Of a stretch of 64,000 bases of DNA, positions 1 through 8,322 are shown one piece after another (the stretch's first letter is position 1; the number at the start of each line of letters is the position of its first letter). The translations under genes and the position numbers were made by a program. The DNA is taken from NCBI GenBank assembly GCA_038320345.1, contig JBBQED010000004.1, positions 62,001 through 126,000 of the forward strand, given 5' to 3'. The notes under the pieces were generated by a model. That model was not told the DNA's origin, searched no databases, and worked only from the letters and a program-made list of their open reading frames with translations. The stretch is from JBBQED01 sp038320345. Lineage in GTDB: Bacteria > Bacteroidota > Bacteroidia > AKYH767-A > OLB10.

Positions 1-1150
1 TTGTTCTCTTGGTAGTATACAAACTTAATGTGGAAGTGGAATCACCTACACCACCCAATGGCAAAAGTGTACCGAGACTATCATCCTGCCAGATCAAAAA
101 ATTACCACCTACCGACTGCTGCGTATTTACTGCAATGCCCGCTGAGAGTCCTTGCACTTTTTTAAAACGATATCTCAGATTAATATTACCACGTTTGCGA
201 ATTTCAGATTCTCCATCTCGGTACCCATCATCATTAAAATAATTTCCACCCAACACCAAATCGAATTGTCCAAATTGCTGACGATGAGAAAATGACATTC
301 CTGAAGTTCGTTGATCATTTCTCTTCCACCATTTTGTAAACTCCCGTTTTGGCGTTCCATACCAGCCGGAGAAAAAAGTAACTTTCGTTTCCGGTTTATC
401 TTTAGGGTAAGCAGTGCGCATATTAATCACACCATTCAATGCAGAGGATCCAAAGAGAGCTGATGACGCACCTTTCAACACTTCTATCTGCTCTACATTT
501 TCAATTGGAAGAAAACTCCACTTTACATCATTCGCATCTCCTGCAAGAGCAGGCAAATCATCTACTAAAACAAGCACTCTACTTCCCGCACCATAACTAA
601 ATCCACTTCCTCCACGAATATTCGCTTGACCATCAATTACCGTTACACCTGGCACTTGTTCCATCGCCGTTTCAGCTGTGGTCTGATTACTATTTTCAAG
701 ATATGCAGTTTTCAATACAGCCATCGTCACACTTACTTCTTCTAACTTTTGCTCAAATTTTCCAGCACTAATTACCGTGGTACCCAATTCCTTACTGATG
801 GGCTCCATAGAAATATTCAAAACTTCTTGCCGACCAGCGTTCAATGAAATCTTTTTTGAGACTACCTGATATCCCAATGCACGGAATTCAACCGTGTAAG
901 CACCCGAATCAAGGTCGATTGAAAAATTACCATCCGCATCGGTGTTCACTGCCTTTTGCAAAGGAAGCACCACTACAGAAATTCCCGGAATACCTACTCT
1001 AGATACCGCATCAGTGACCGTTCCTTTAAGCACCGCAACCTGAGCATTGGCGATGGAATGTATGAGGCAAAAGATTGCAATAAGGAAGAATTTTGATGAA
1101 GAAAAGAGCTGATGCTGGCACTTATTTCTCAGGGAATTCGTCATACACAT
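1..1150 (-). CDS. TonB-dependent outer-membrane receptor, N-terminal part (runs off the window edge)
   Basis: The minus-strand frame stays open from an ATG at 1150 (a second in-frame ATG lies at 1144) to the left edge, giving 383 codons without a stop. It begins with a signal peptide ending near SIANAQ. A CarboxypepD_reg-like beta-sandwich follows at about residues 38-118 (GTVTDAVSRVGIPGISVVVL, then DADGNFSIDLDSGAYTVEF). The TonB plug spans about residues 140-250, with VPGVTVIDGQANIRGG, VLVDDLP, IEVLKGASSALFGSSALNGV. This layout is typical of Bacteroidota receptors that import siderophores, vitamins or oligosaccharides with TonB-ExbBD energy. No SusD partner is visible, but the downstream side lies outside the window, so the substrate is unknown. 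The protein is truncated only by the window. Confidence 0.93.
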   Translation of the reverse strand, partial: MCMTNSLRNKCQHQLFSSSKFFLIAIFCLIHSIANAQVAVLKGTVTDAVSRVGIPGISVVVLPLQKAVNTDADGNFSIDLDSGAYTVEFRALGYQVVSKKISLNAGRQEVLNISMEPISKELGTTVISAGKFEQKLEEVSVTMAVLKTAYLENSNQTTAETAMEQVPGVTVIDGQANIRGGSGFSYGAGSRVLVLVDDLPALAGDANDVKWSFLPIENVEQIEVLKGASSALFGSSALNGVINMRTAYPKDKPETKVTFFSGWYGTPKREFTKWWKRNDQRTSGMSFSHRQQFGQFDLVLGGNYFNDDGYRDGESEIRKRGNINLRYRFKKVQGLSAGIAVNTQQSVGGNFLIWQDDSLGTLLPLGGVGDSTSTLSLYTTKRT

Positions 1151-1246
1151 TAAGGTCAGGTTTCGACGAAGATACAAATTGATAAATGCGGAACAAGAAA
1201 AAGCAAAACCAAAATTCGGAGGAGGCTTAGTGATGAATGAAATTTA

Positions 1247-1254
1247 TATCTTTG
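1247..1254 (+). promoter_or_regulatory. candidate -7 box (TATCTTTG) for dprA
   Basis: Exact match to the Bacteroidota -7 consensus TAnnTTTG, 51 nt before the dprA ATG. I see no convincing TTG element about 20 nt upstream. Confidence 0.35.
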
Positions 1255-1305
1255 CTCTTAAACCGGTGGTGATTTTTCAAATCCTGCCCTTAAATTTTAT
1301 AGCGT

Positions 1306-2427
1306 ATGAAGGATCAACAGCAATTGTTGTATCGTATTGCACTTACTATGATTCCAGGAGTGGGCTCTGTACTGGCAAAAAATTTAATTAGCTATTGCGG
1401 AAGTGAAGAGGCTGTCTTTCGTCAGAAGAAAAAGTTACTCGAAAAAATTCCAGAAGTAGGTCCAAAGACTGCAGCAGTAATCAGCCGACATGATCCTTTT
1501 AGTATGGCCGAAAAGGAAGTAGAATTCATCCTCAAACATAAGATCAAAACATATTTTTATCTCGATAAAGATTTTCCTCAACGATTGAAACATTGTCATG
1601 ATTCGCCTATCCTACTATACTTCAAAGGAGAAGCCAATCTGAATAAACCACGCATGATTTCGTTGGTTGGAACTAGAACGCCTACTGAGTATGGTAAAAT
1701 GGTTTCTGATATTTTAGTAGATCAGCTTGCTGCATTTGAGGTCACCATTGTAAGTGGATTAGCATATGGAATCGATATTCATGCACATCGTGCAGCATTG
1801 AGAAATAATATGCCAACGATTGGAGTTGTAGCTCATGGACTTGATCGACTGTATCCCGGATCGCATCGCAGTACAGCCGTCAGAATGATTGAAGATGGAG
1901 GAATAATAACGGAGTATCCTAGTGGTACAAATCCTGATCGAGAAAATTTTCCTTCACGAAATAGAATCGTAGCGGGCATGTGTGATGCAGTAGTTGTGAT
2001 TGAAGCTCCTGCAAAAAGTGGCGCACTCATCACCGCCGATATCGCACAAAGTTATGACAGAGATGTGTTCGCTATTCCTGGAAGAATTGATGATCCATTT
2101 AGTATCGGATGCAATAAATTTATTATGCAAAACAGAGCTGCGCTCATTACATCAGCCGATGATATTGCATACTTGATGGGTTGGGATAATGAAGCCGAAG
2201 GGTCTACTAAAAATATAAAAGGAACTCAGCAACAACAACTTTTTTTTGAACTCAATACAGAAGAAACCGTCATCATGGAATTATTGAAAGAACATGAAAA
2301 ACTCGACATCGATCTGATCATGCTGAAAGCTAAAATTCCGTTTAGTAAATTATCAGGTGTCCTACTTGGACTAGAAATGAAAGGTGCCATTCGGTCGTTG
2401 CCAGGTAAAGTTTATCAGCGCATATAA
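1306..2427 (+). CDS. dprA: DNA-processing protein DprA (Smf)
   Basis: 373 aa, a normal length for DprA. The protein binds incoming single-stranded DNA and loads RecA during natural transformation. An N-terminal helix-hairpin-helix-like segment (IPGVGSVLAKNL and IPEVGPKTAAVI, about residues 15-60) precedes the Rossmann-like core. The core carries the family signatures SLVGTRTPTEYG, SGLAYGIDIHAHRAAL, HGLDRLYPGSH, ENFPSRNRIVAG and SGALITADIA. A winged-helix DML1-like tail occupies about residues 310-373. The start at 1306 begins MKDQQQLLYRIAL, as in relatives. An exact TATCTTTG -7 box lies about 50 nt upstream. The gene stands alone, flanked by the divergent TonB receptor and by kbl. comF, another competence-linked gene, lies at the far end of the window. 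Confidence 0.96.
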   Translation: MKDQQQLLYRIALTMIPGVGSVLAKNLISYCGSEEAVFRQKKKLLEKIPEVGPKTAAVISRHDPFSMAEKEVEFILKHKIKTYFYLDKDFPQRLKHCHDSPILLYFKGEANLNKPRMISLVGTRTPTEYGKMVSDILVDQLAAFEVTIVSGLAYGIDIHAHRAALRNNMPTIGVVAHGLDRLYPGSHRSTAVRMIEDGGIITEYPSGTNPDRENFPSRNRIVAGMCDAVVVIEAPAKSGALITADIAQSYDRDVFAIPGRIDDPFSIGCNKFIMQNRAALITSADDIAYLMGWDNEAEGSTKNIKGTQQQQLFFELNTEETVIMELLKEHEKLDIDLIMLKAKIPFSKLSGVLLGLEMKGAIRSLPGKVYQRI

Positions 2428-2547
2428 AATTCGACCATTCACCTCAAGTTATTTGCTGACAATCAGTTGAGACAAAAATCAGGACCTGCATTGATCTAAG
2501 GGTAGCTCTGGAGAAGACTGAACGGAACAGAAACACCTACTTTTCTT

Positions 2548-2555
2548 TAGTTTTG
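2548..2555 (+). promoter_or_regulatory. candidate -7 box (TAGTTTTG) for kbl
   Basis: Exact TAnnTTTG match 25 nt before the kbl start codon, in the only gap between dprA and kbl. No clear -33 element is visible. Confidence 0.4.
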
Positions 2556-2580
2556 CATCCACAAACTAGAAGAACAGATC

Positions 2581-3768
2581 ATGTATAATACCTTGAAACC
2601 AGCCCTTGAAAAAGAATTGCAGGAAATCAAAGAAGCAGGCCTTTATAAAACTGAGCGCGTAATATCATCACCTCAGGCTGCTGATATAGTTGCGAATGGA
2701 AAAGAAGTGATTAATTTTTGTGCAAATAATTATTTAGGACTTTCATCACATCCGAAGGTAGTTGCTGCTGCAATTGATGCTATTCATACACATGGATTTG
2801 GAATGTCGAGTGTTCGGTTTATTTGTGGAACACAGGATATTCACAAAGAACTGGAATCAAAACTTTCCACCTATTTAGGTACAGAAGATACGATTTTATA
2901 TGCGGCAGCATTTGATGCCAATGGCGGAGTATTTGAACCTTTATTAAATGATCAGGATGCGTTGATTAGTGATGAACTCAATCATGCTTCGATCATCGAT
3001 GGAATCCGTTTATGCAAAGCACAGCGAATGCGCTATAAGCATAACGACATGAATGATCTTGAAGAACAGTTAAAAGCAAGTCAGCATTTACGTCATAGAA
3101 TGATTGTTACCGATGGAGTATTTTCTATGGACGGAACAATTGCACAACTGGATAAAATATGTGACCTCGCAGATAAATACAATGCATTAGTTATGATCGA
3201 TGAGTGTCATGCTTCTGGATTCATGGGCAAGACGGGCAGAGGAACACATGAATACCGCAATGTGATGGGAAGAGTAGACATCATCACCGGTACTTTAGGA
3301 AAAGCATTGGGAGGAGCGATGGGTGGTTTTACTTCGGGTAAAAAAGAAATTATCGAAATGCTTCGTCAGCGTTCACGCCCTTATTTATTTTCCAATTCTC
3401 TTGCTCCATCGATTGTGGGTGCATCCATCGCCGTTATAGATATGTTGAGTGATACCACAGCATTGAGAGATAAGCTTTGGGATAACACTAATTATTTCCG
3501 TACTGAGATCACCAAAGCAGGATTTGATATTAAACCCGGCGAACATCCTATCGTTCCAATCATGCTTTATGAAGCGAAGTTGGCACAGGATATGGCCACC
3601 AAATTATTGGAAGAAGGTATCTATGTGATTGGATTCTTTTATCCTGTTGTGGCAAAAGGGAATGCCCGTATTCGGGTGCAGATTTCAGCAGGTCACGATC
3701 GTCATCATATCGATAAAGCCTTAGCTGCTTTTAAGAAAGTAGGAAAAGAGCTGGGCGTAATTAAATAG
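2581..3768 (+). CDS. kbl: glycine C-acetyltransferase (2-amino-3-ketobutyrate CoA ligase)
   Basis: 395 aa PLP enzyme of the alpha-oxoamine synthase family that cleaves 2-amino-3-oxobutyrate with CoA to glycine and acetyl-CoA in threonine breakdown. From memory the sequence lines up with E. coli Kbl almost end to end: VINFCANNYLGLSSHP, FGMSSVRFICGTQDIHKELE, DELNHASIIDGIRLCKA, TDGVFSMDGTIAQLDKICDL, and the PLP-lysine segment TGTLGKALGGAMGG with Lys241. The C-terminal GFFYPVVAKGNARIRVQ is also characteristic. The close Kbl match argues against BioF, HemA or serine palmitoyltransferase. No threonine dehydrogenase (tdh) gene is adjacent. Confidence 0.96.
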   Translation: MYNTLKPALEKELQEIKEAGLYKTERVISSPQAADIVANGKEVINFCANNYLGLSSHPKVVAAAIDAIHTHGFGMSSVRFICGTQDIHKELESKLSTYLGTEDTILYAAAFDANGGVFEPLLNDQDALISDELNHASIIDGIRLCKAQRMRYKHNDMNDLEEQLKASQHLRHRMIVTDGVFSMDGTIAQLDKICDLADKYNALVMIDECHASGFMGKTGRGTHEYRNVMGRVDIITGTLGKALGGAMGGFTSGKKEIIEMLRQRSRPYLFSNSLAPSIVGASIAVIDMLSDTTALRDKLWDNTNYFRTEITKAGFDIKPGEHPIVPIMLYEAKLAQDMATKLLEEGIYVIGFFYPVVAKGNARIRVQISAGHDRHHIDKALAAFKKVGKELGVIK

Positions 3769-3858
3769 TTACAAGATCGAAAGAAGGCTAAAGGCATTGA
3801 TCTTGAATCACTAGGAGATCAAAATTACGACGCATTGCATTTGATAGGGCAGTAATGC

Positions 3859-3888
3859 TTGTCTGTATCTCTTGATTATTTAATTTTG
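3859..3888 (+). promoter_or_regulatory. promoter of the CAU tRNA (TTG, 19 nt, TAATTTTG)
   Basis: TTG at 3859-3861 is separated by 19 nt from an exact TAATTTTG at 3881-3888, which lies 17 nt before the tRNA 5' end. This is the best-formed -33/-7 pair I found in the window. Confidence 0.6.
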
Positions 3889-3905
3889 CAAATCCTTATA
3901 AAAAA

Positions 3906-3979
3906 GGGCCTATAGCTCATTCGGTTAGAGCAACAGACTCATAATCTGTGGGTGCCTGGTTCGAATCCAGGTGGGCCCA
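3906..3979 (+). tRNA. tRNA with CAU anticodon (elongator Met or Ile2)
   Basis: A 74-nt cloverleaf can be folded by eye. The acceptor stem GGGCCTA pairs with TGGGCCC with one U-G pair, and A is the discriminator. The anticodon stem is ACAGA/TCTGT around loop CTCATAA, with anticodon CAT at 3940-3942. The T arm is CCTGG/CCAGG with loop TTCGAAT. The CCA tail is not encoded. The first acceptor pair is G-C and the anticodon stem lacks the GGG/CCC run of initiator tRNA, so it is not the initiator. Elongator Met and lysidine-modified Ile2 cannot be separated by eye. Confidence 0.95.
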
Positions 3980-4023
3980 CTCTCACAAAGCCTTCTCCTT
4001 GGAAGGTTTTGTTGTTTATAGCC

Positions 4024-4656
4024 ATGAAGAAGAACCTGAAAAATATCATTATCGATCTGGGTGGTGTGATCATCAATCTGGATTACCATCGAACAGCGCG
4101 AGCCTTTCAAGAACTCGGCATCTCCGACTTTGACGAAATCTATTCTAAGGCAAAACAAAGTTCACTCTTCGATGATTTTGAAAAAGGAATTCTTAGCAAT
4201 GCAAATTTCAGATTAAAACTTCGAGAATATCTACCCTCCACAATTACAGATGCGGAAATTGATCTTGCATGGAATGCGATGTTACTGGATATTCCAAACA
4301 ACAGATTACAATGGTTGCAAGAAGTTGCGAAAAAATATCGAATTTTTTTGTTGAGCAATACCAATATGATCCATGTAAAAGCTTTTACAAAAATTGCCGA
4401 TGATTCTTTTGGCGATGGTGTTCTCGAAGCAACTTTTGAAAAAACATATCTTTCTTGCAAGATCGGTATGCGTAAACCAGATGCTGAAATTTTCGAAAAA
4501 GTAGTGACCGACAATCATCTTGAAAAAGAAGAAACACTATTTATCGATGATAGTATTCAGCATATTCACGGAGCAGAAAAGGTAGGTTTACCTGCTGAAT
4601 GGCTGAATATCGAAAAGGGTGAACGTATCGAAGAAAAATACATGCAACTGCTTTAA
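4024..4656 (+). CDS. HAD-superfamily hydrolase (subfamily IA, YihX-like)
   Basis: 210 aa, probably a small-molecule phosphatase of the haloacid dehalogenase superfamily, cytosolic. Motif I is IIIDLGGVIINLD, with the nucleophile Asp; the second Asp of the usual DxD is replaced by Gly, as in the YihX group. Motif II is FLLSNTN, motif III has the lysine in GMRKPDAEIFEK, and motif IV is TLFIDDS. The frame is open upstream into the tRNA gene at 3952, but MKKNLKNIIIDLGG at 4024 fits the family start and avoids coding across the tRNA. The substrate is unknown. It converges with the methylmalonyl-CoA epimerase gene 15 nt away. Confidence 0.88.
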   Translation: MKKNLKNIIIDLGGVIINLDYHRTARAFQELGISDFDEIYSKAKQSSLFDDFEKGILSNANFRLKLREYLPSTITDAEIDLAWNAMLLDIPNNRLQWLQEVAKKYRIFLLSNTNMIHVKAFTKIADDSFGDGVLEATFEKTYLSCKIGMRKPDAEIFEKVVTDNHLEKEETLFIDDSIQHIHGAEKVGLPAEWLNIEKGERIEEKYMQLL

Positions 4657-4671
4657 TAGTATTTCGTTTTC

Positions 4672-5073
4672 TTATCGGATTTCCTGACACAGCTCCACTA
4701 ATACACCATTGGTTCCTTTAGGATGCAGAAAACAAACTAATTTATTATCAGCACCACGTTTCGGTTCTTTATTCAGCAAAGTGAATCCTTCTGATTCTAA
4801 TCGTTTCATTTCTGATAAAATATCCTGCACTTCAAATGCAATATGATGAATTCCTTCTCCTCTTTTTTCGATAAACTTTGCAATTGGACTTTCTGGATTA
4901 CTCGCTTCAAGTAATTCGATTTTGTTTTCACCAGTTTTGAAAAAGGAAGTAATCACCCCTTCAGAAATTACGCTTTCTGATTTGTAAGGAGGAGTGTTAA
5001 ACAATGATGTGAATAATAAATTTGATGTTTCCAAACTTTTTACCGCAATACCGATATGTTCAATTCTAAGCAT
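4672..5073 (-). CDS. mce: methylmalonyl-CoA epimerase
   Basis: 133 aa member of the vicinal oxygen chelate fold. It interconverts the (R) and (S) forms of methylmalonyl-CoA between propionyl-CoA carboxylase and methylmalonyl-CoA mutase. Seen: IEHIGIAVKSLE with the first metal histidine, GEGIHHIAFEVQDI with the second, and LVELCQE with the C-terminal glutamate. The length is typical. I take the ATG at 5073 rather than the in-frame TTG two codons upstream. A TATCTTCG box (one mismatch to TAnnTTTG) lies about 25 nt upstream on the minus strand. No mutase gene is nearby. Confidence 0.93.
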   Translation of the reverse strand: MLRIEHIGIAVKSLETSNLLFTSLFNTPPYKSESVISEGVITSFFKTGENKIELLEASNPESPIAKFIEKRGEGIHHIAFEVQDILSEMKRLESEGFTLLNKEPKRGADNKLVCFLHPKGTNGVLVELCQEIR

Positions 5074-5222
5074 GATCAATTACATATAATTTGTGTGACG
5101 AAGATACGATCTGCACTGAATAAAAATAGCCGACTACATCTGAAGTTGGCTTCGACTTCATGAATTTCCTCAACAGAACTAATTGTTTTACAAGATCGTA
5201 CCTCTAAGAATAAAGAAACCAA

Positions 5223-5230
5223 TATCTTTG
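5223..5230 (+). promoter_or_regulatory. -7 box (TATCTTTG) 4 nt before the lptB start
   Basis: Exact TAnnTTTG ending 4 nt before the ATG at 5235 (7 nt before the alternative ATG at 5238). If used, transcription would begin at or next to the start codon. No TTG sits at the expected -33 spacing. Confidence 0.45.
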
Positions 5231-5234
5231 ACCT

Positions 5235-5963
5235 ATGATGATACTTCGCTCAGAAAATCTGGTTAAACGATATAAAGGAAGAACTGTAGTTGATAAAGTT
5301 TCCATAAAGGTTAGTCAGGGTGAAATTGTAGGTTTGCTGGGTCCTAATGGAGCTGGTAAAACCACTACTTTTTATATGACCGTTGGAATGATTCAACCCA
5401 ATGAAGGTCAGATTTTTTTAGACAAAACAGAAATCACGAATGAACCCATGTACAAACGTGCACAGATGGGCATTGGATATCTTGCGCAGGAAGCTTCTGT
5501 ATTTCGTAAATTAAGTGTGGAAGATAATATCAAGGCTGTATTGGAGATGACGAAATTATCGAAAGAAGTTCAGCGAGACCGACTTGAAGTATTGTTGGAA
5601 GAATTTGGTTTGAATAGAGTGCGAAAAAGTCGTGGTGATGTATTATCAGGAGGAGAAAGAAGAAGAACAGAAATCGCAAGAGCTCTAGCTGTTGATCCAA
5701 AATTCATCTTGCTAGATGAACCTTTCGCTGGTGTGGATCCTATTGCCGTAGAAGATATTCAGAGTATCGTTTATAAATTGAAAGCAAAAAATATTGGAAT
5801 CCTGATCACTGATCATAACGTGCATGAAACATTAACAATCACCGATCGCTCCTATTTACTTTTTGAAGGAAGAATTTTAAAAGAAGGTACTGCTCAAGAG
5901 CTTGCCGAAGATGAGCAAGTACGAAGAGTTTATCTAGGACAGAATTTTGAGTTGAGAAGCTAG
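5235..5963 (+). CDS. lptB: LPS export ABC transporter ATP-binding protein LptB
   Basis: 242 aa cytoplasmic ATPase that powers LptFG and the Lpt bridge carrying lipopolysaccharide to the outer membrane. Walker A is GPNGAGKTT (residues 36-44), the signature is LSGGERRR (from 137), Walker B is FILLDEP (from 157), and the switch histidine is in TDHNVHE (near 196). The Q-loop region GYLAQEASVFRKLSVEDNI and the PFAGVDPIAVEDIQ segment are specific to LptB. It is isolated from other lpt genes, which is common in Bacteroidota. Two adjacent ATGs (5235 and 5238) make the exact start uncertain. Confidence 0.96.
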   Translation: MMILRSENLVKRYKGRTVVDKVSIKVSQGEIVGLLGPNGAGKTTTFYMTVGMIQPNEGQIFLDKTEITNEPMYKRAQMGIGYLAQEASVFRKLSVEDNIKAVLEMTKLSKEVQRDRLEVLLEEFGLNRVRKSRGDVLSGGERRRTEIARALAVDPKFILLDEPFAGVDPIAVEDIQSIVYKLKAKNIGILITDHNVHETLTITDRSYLLFEGRILKEGTAQELAEDEQVRRVYLGQNFELRS

Positions 5964-5996
5964 AAACTATTTTTAGACAAAAAGGTAATTACCAAT

Positions 5997-6038
5997 AAAT
6001 ATCTTTTAGAATGACAATCGAAATTCTAAAAGATATTT
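5997..6038. terminator. bidirectional terminator between convergent genes
   Basis: Perfect 16-bp inverted repeat: arm AAATATCTTTTAGAAT (5997-6012), 10-nt loop, and its complement (6023-6038). It is T-rich on the right and A-rich on the left. It sits between lptB (plus) and the convergent cargo gene ending at 6060 (minus), so it probably serves both. Confidence 0.85.
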
Positions 6039-6059
6039 TCTATTTCGACATTCATCCTT

Positions 6060-7847
6060 TTATCTTTTAATCAACTTTTTCTGGTCTAAAATAATTCCTT
6101 CAGCATCCTTCATCATTAAGAAATATATTCCGGATGATAATTGTTCTTGATAAAAAGAATAATTCATTCCATGGAACTGCTGATTAAACATAGACCTTCC
6201 CGACAAATCTAATAACTGGATTGTTCCATCAAATTCTTTATCGAAATCAATTGTAAACATATCTGTAAATGGATTTGGATAAACACTTGTTTTAAGTGAG
6301 TGAACCTCTTTAACTCCCAATGCTGTATTAATAGTATTCAATGTAGTATTCGTAATTACAGGAGCATTATAATCGAAATAAATAGCGGCAGTATTTTGAA
6401 TCTGTGTTCCGTTAGAAAGATTTGGATTTTGATCTATCTCATAGGCAAAGAACCCATGACTCATCATTTCATTGGCACCACTATCCGGTAACTGAATATT
6501 CACAAAATCAAATTTCAGAATATGCCCGTCGATGATGTACAATTGCATTGGATATGTTGAATATAATACTTGGAGAGTGCTAATATCAAGATCCGCACTT
6601 AATGTATCCATCACATAAACATGATCTGCTGTAGCTGTTCCTGTATTCTGAAATCCGATAGTATAGGTTAATTTAATATTTGGTGCAATCGCTCCGGTAG
6701 CACCGGCACCAACAGGATCAACAGTCTTGAAGTTAGGATCAACGGCACTAACTACAGTTCTGCACAAATTACCCGCATTATTAGAAGGGTCAATATCGCC
6801 TGCAACAGGGCTCACTGAAAATGAATAACAAAGTATATCTCCAATTTGTACAGATGGGTCCATATTAAAATACATTATATTACTTGCTGCACCTAGTCCG
6901 TTTCCAACAGTTAACAAATTAGAAAAACTCCAAGTGTAAGTTGAACCGGAACCGGATGTAGGAGCATTTAAAGAATTAACAAAACTTAATTGAGGATCCA
7001 AATTAAGGGTATATGTACCCGACATTGGAACACAAGATATATCTCTTATTCCCACCACTGCGAAAATTGAATTTCCAAGTTTAAAATTAAAACTTACTCC
7101 ACTATGTATACTTAAATCATAATTCGAATTACAATTCACAGCAAAATTGAGTGTATCCGGACCATTATGAGTAAAATTAATCATACCCGAAGCCGGACAG
7201 ACCAGATTATATCCTAATTGTTGAATGGGTAATGGATCAACTGTTGCTGTAAAATTAACTCCTAATGGTGCACCTATAGATTCATTAAATAAATATGAAT
7301 TTGGAGTATAAAAAGGAGATATACCATTGGAGATACTATAGCTTACATTCGAAATTGCTGAATCGCCGGCATCAAAAACACAATTAGAATTATTATCCAC
7401 AAAGATTCTTGTAACTATTGGTGCGCAATTGGAATTTAGGTACACTTCGGCCGGATGAAAGAGCGTATCTGCGTTTCCATATTGATCACTTATATAATAG
7501 GTAACATCAAAAATTCCGGAAGACAAATAATAATGATTAAAATGATTATGAATTTCTAATTGTCCATTATTCATTTCTAGAGTACCTCCTAGATTTGGGT
7601 TATAATAACAAGCTTTAGTTTGATTAGTGCCATCACCAAAATCAGCTTTAATAAAAAATGTATCAGTTAACGAATAATTAAAAAGATTTTCTTTGAATAT
7701 GAATCCGACATTATACGGAGGTGGATTCCCATTATTACAGGTGAAAGTATGAACAGTGTCACACACATAATTGAAAACCATACTTTGTTGGTTATAACCT
7801 TTAATAGTGCAGAGAAAAAAACATAAAATAAGTAGATATTTTTTCAT
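6060..7847 (-). CDS. secreted surface protein with T9SS type A sorting domain
   Basis: 595 aa. A signal peptide (MKKYLLILCFFLCTIKGYNQ) is followed by beta-rich extracellular sequence, with paired cysteines near the N-terminus (YVCDTVHTFTCNN). At about residues 375-505 a DUF11/DUF7619-like conserved repeat domain is seen (IKLTYTIGFQNTGTATADHV, then VMDTLSADLDISTLQV, IYFDYNAPVITNT). The last ~80 residues form a type A T9SS C-terminal domain, with VYPNPFTDMFTIDF, LLDLSGRSMF, LSSGIYFLMM and the basic end KKLIKR. It is exported by the Sec and T9SS machineries and anchored or released at the cell surface. The function of the displayed part is unknown. It is a single gene with a shared terminator downstream. 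Confidence 0.85.
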   Translation of the reverse strand: MKKYLLILCFFLCTIKGYNQQSMVFNYVCDTVHTFTCNNGNPPPYNVGFIFKENLFNYSLTDTFFIKADFGDGTNQTKACYYNPNLGGTLEMNNGQLEIHNHFNHYYLSSGIFDVTYYISDQYGNADTLFHPAEVYLNSNCAPIVTRIFVDNNSNCVFDAGDSAISNVSYSISNGISPFYTPNSYLFNESIGAPLGVNFTATVDPLPIQQLGYNLVCPASGMINFTHNGPDTLNFAVNCNSNYDLSIHSGVSFNFKLGNSIFAVVGIRDISCVPMSGTYTLNLDPQLSFVNSLNAPTSGSGSTYTWSFSNLLTVGNGLGAASNIMYFNMDPSVQIGDILCYSFSVSPVAGDIDPSNNAGNLCRTVVSAVDPNFKTVDPVGAGATGAIAPNIKLTYTIGFQNTGTATADHVYVMDTLSADLDISTLQVLYSTYPMQLYIIDGHILKFDFVNIQLPDSGANEMMSHGFFAYEIDQNPNLSNGTQIQNTAAIYFDYNAPVITNTTLNTINTALGVKEVHSLKTSVYPNPFTDMFTIDFDKEFDGTIQLLDLSGRSMFNQQFHGMNYSFYQEQLSSGIYFLMMKDAEGIILDQKKLIKR

Positions 7848-8015
7848 GGGAAATGGTTTTGGAATAATAAAGGTAGATAATTAAAGTATCGAAAATTTTT
7901 ATTAAGCTGATATATTGCAAATAATCGCTTTAAAAAATTACGCGCCCAAAAGGAAAAAAGACAGCCAATACCTACACTATTTAATTGCAAAGGGTTTAAA
8001 TATAGCCAGCCCTGA

Positions 8016-8045
8016 AATAAAAAAGGCTGATCTAAAGACCAGCCT
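8016..8045 (-). terminator. terminator of the pssA-purS operon
   Basis: Read on the minus strand, the stem AGGCTGGTC pairs with GATCAGCCT (one mismatch) around a small loop and is followed by a run of T. It starts about 20 nt after the purS stop. Confidence 0.75.
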
Positions 8046-8067
8046 ATAAATTTCTTCTGAAAATAGA

Positions 8068-8322
8068 TTACTTTGCTTCTTCCAACACAAATTCGTAAGT
8101 CTCCATAATCGGATTTGCCAATAATTGCTTACACGCTTGCTCTACTTTTTGACTTGCCGCGTCTTTGCTTGCTGCTTCAACTTCGAGTGTAATATGTTTA
8201 CCAATTCTGACATTTCCAATTTCCGGAAGATTCAGATTTTTCATACTTGAGCTTACTGCTCTTCCTTGAGGATCCAATAGCGCCTTTTGTGGCATTACGG
8301 TAATGTGGGCATTATATTTCAT
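8068..8322 (-). CDS. purS: phosphoribosylformylglycinamidine synthase subunit PurS
   Basis: 84 aa, the normal size. PurS bridges PurL and PurQ in the fourth step of de novo purine synthesis (FGAR to FGAM). Seen: YNAHITVMPQKALLDPQGRA, then LPEIGNVRIGKHITLEVEA, and the C-terminal LLANPIMETYEF, all hallmarks of the family. Its ATG overlaps the pssA stop by 4 nt (ATGA-type overlap, 8319-8322), so translation is coupled to pssA. purL and purQ are not in the window. A separate PurS is the small-subunit arrangement of many Bacteroidota and Gram-positives. Confidence 0.94.
   Translation of the reverse strand: MKYNAHITVMPQKALLDPQGRAVSSSMKNLNLPEIGNVRIGKHITLEVEAASKDAASQKVEQACKQLLANPIMETYEFVLEEAK

Noticed and set aside
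3772..3805. Inverted repeat CAAGATC/GATCTTG after kbl as a terminator
   Set aside because: A 7-bp stem with a loop of about 20 nt and no T-run is too weak.
3952..4023. N-terminal extension of the HAD hydrolase frame into the tRNA gene
   Set aside because: The extra 24 codons read through the tRNA T arm; the family start MKKNLKNII at 4024 is better.
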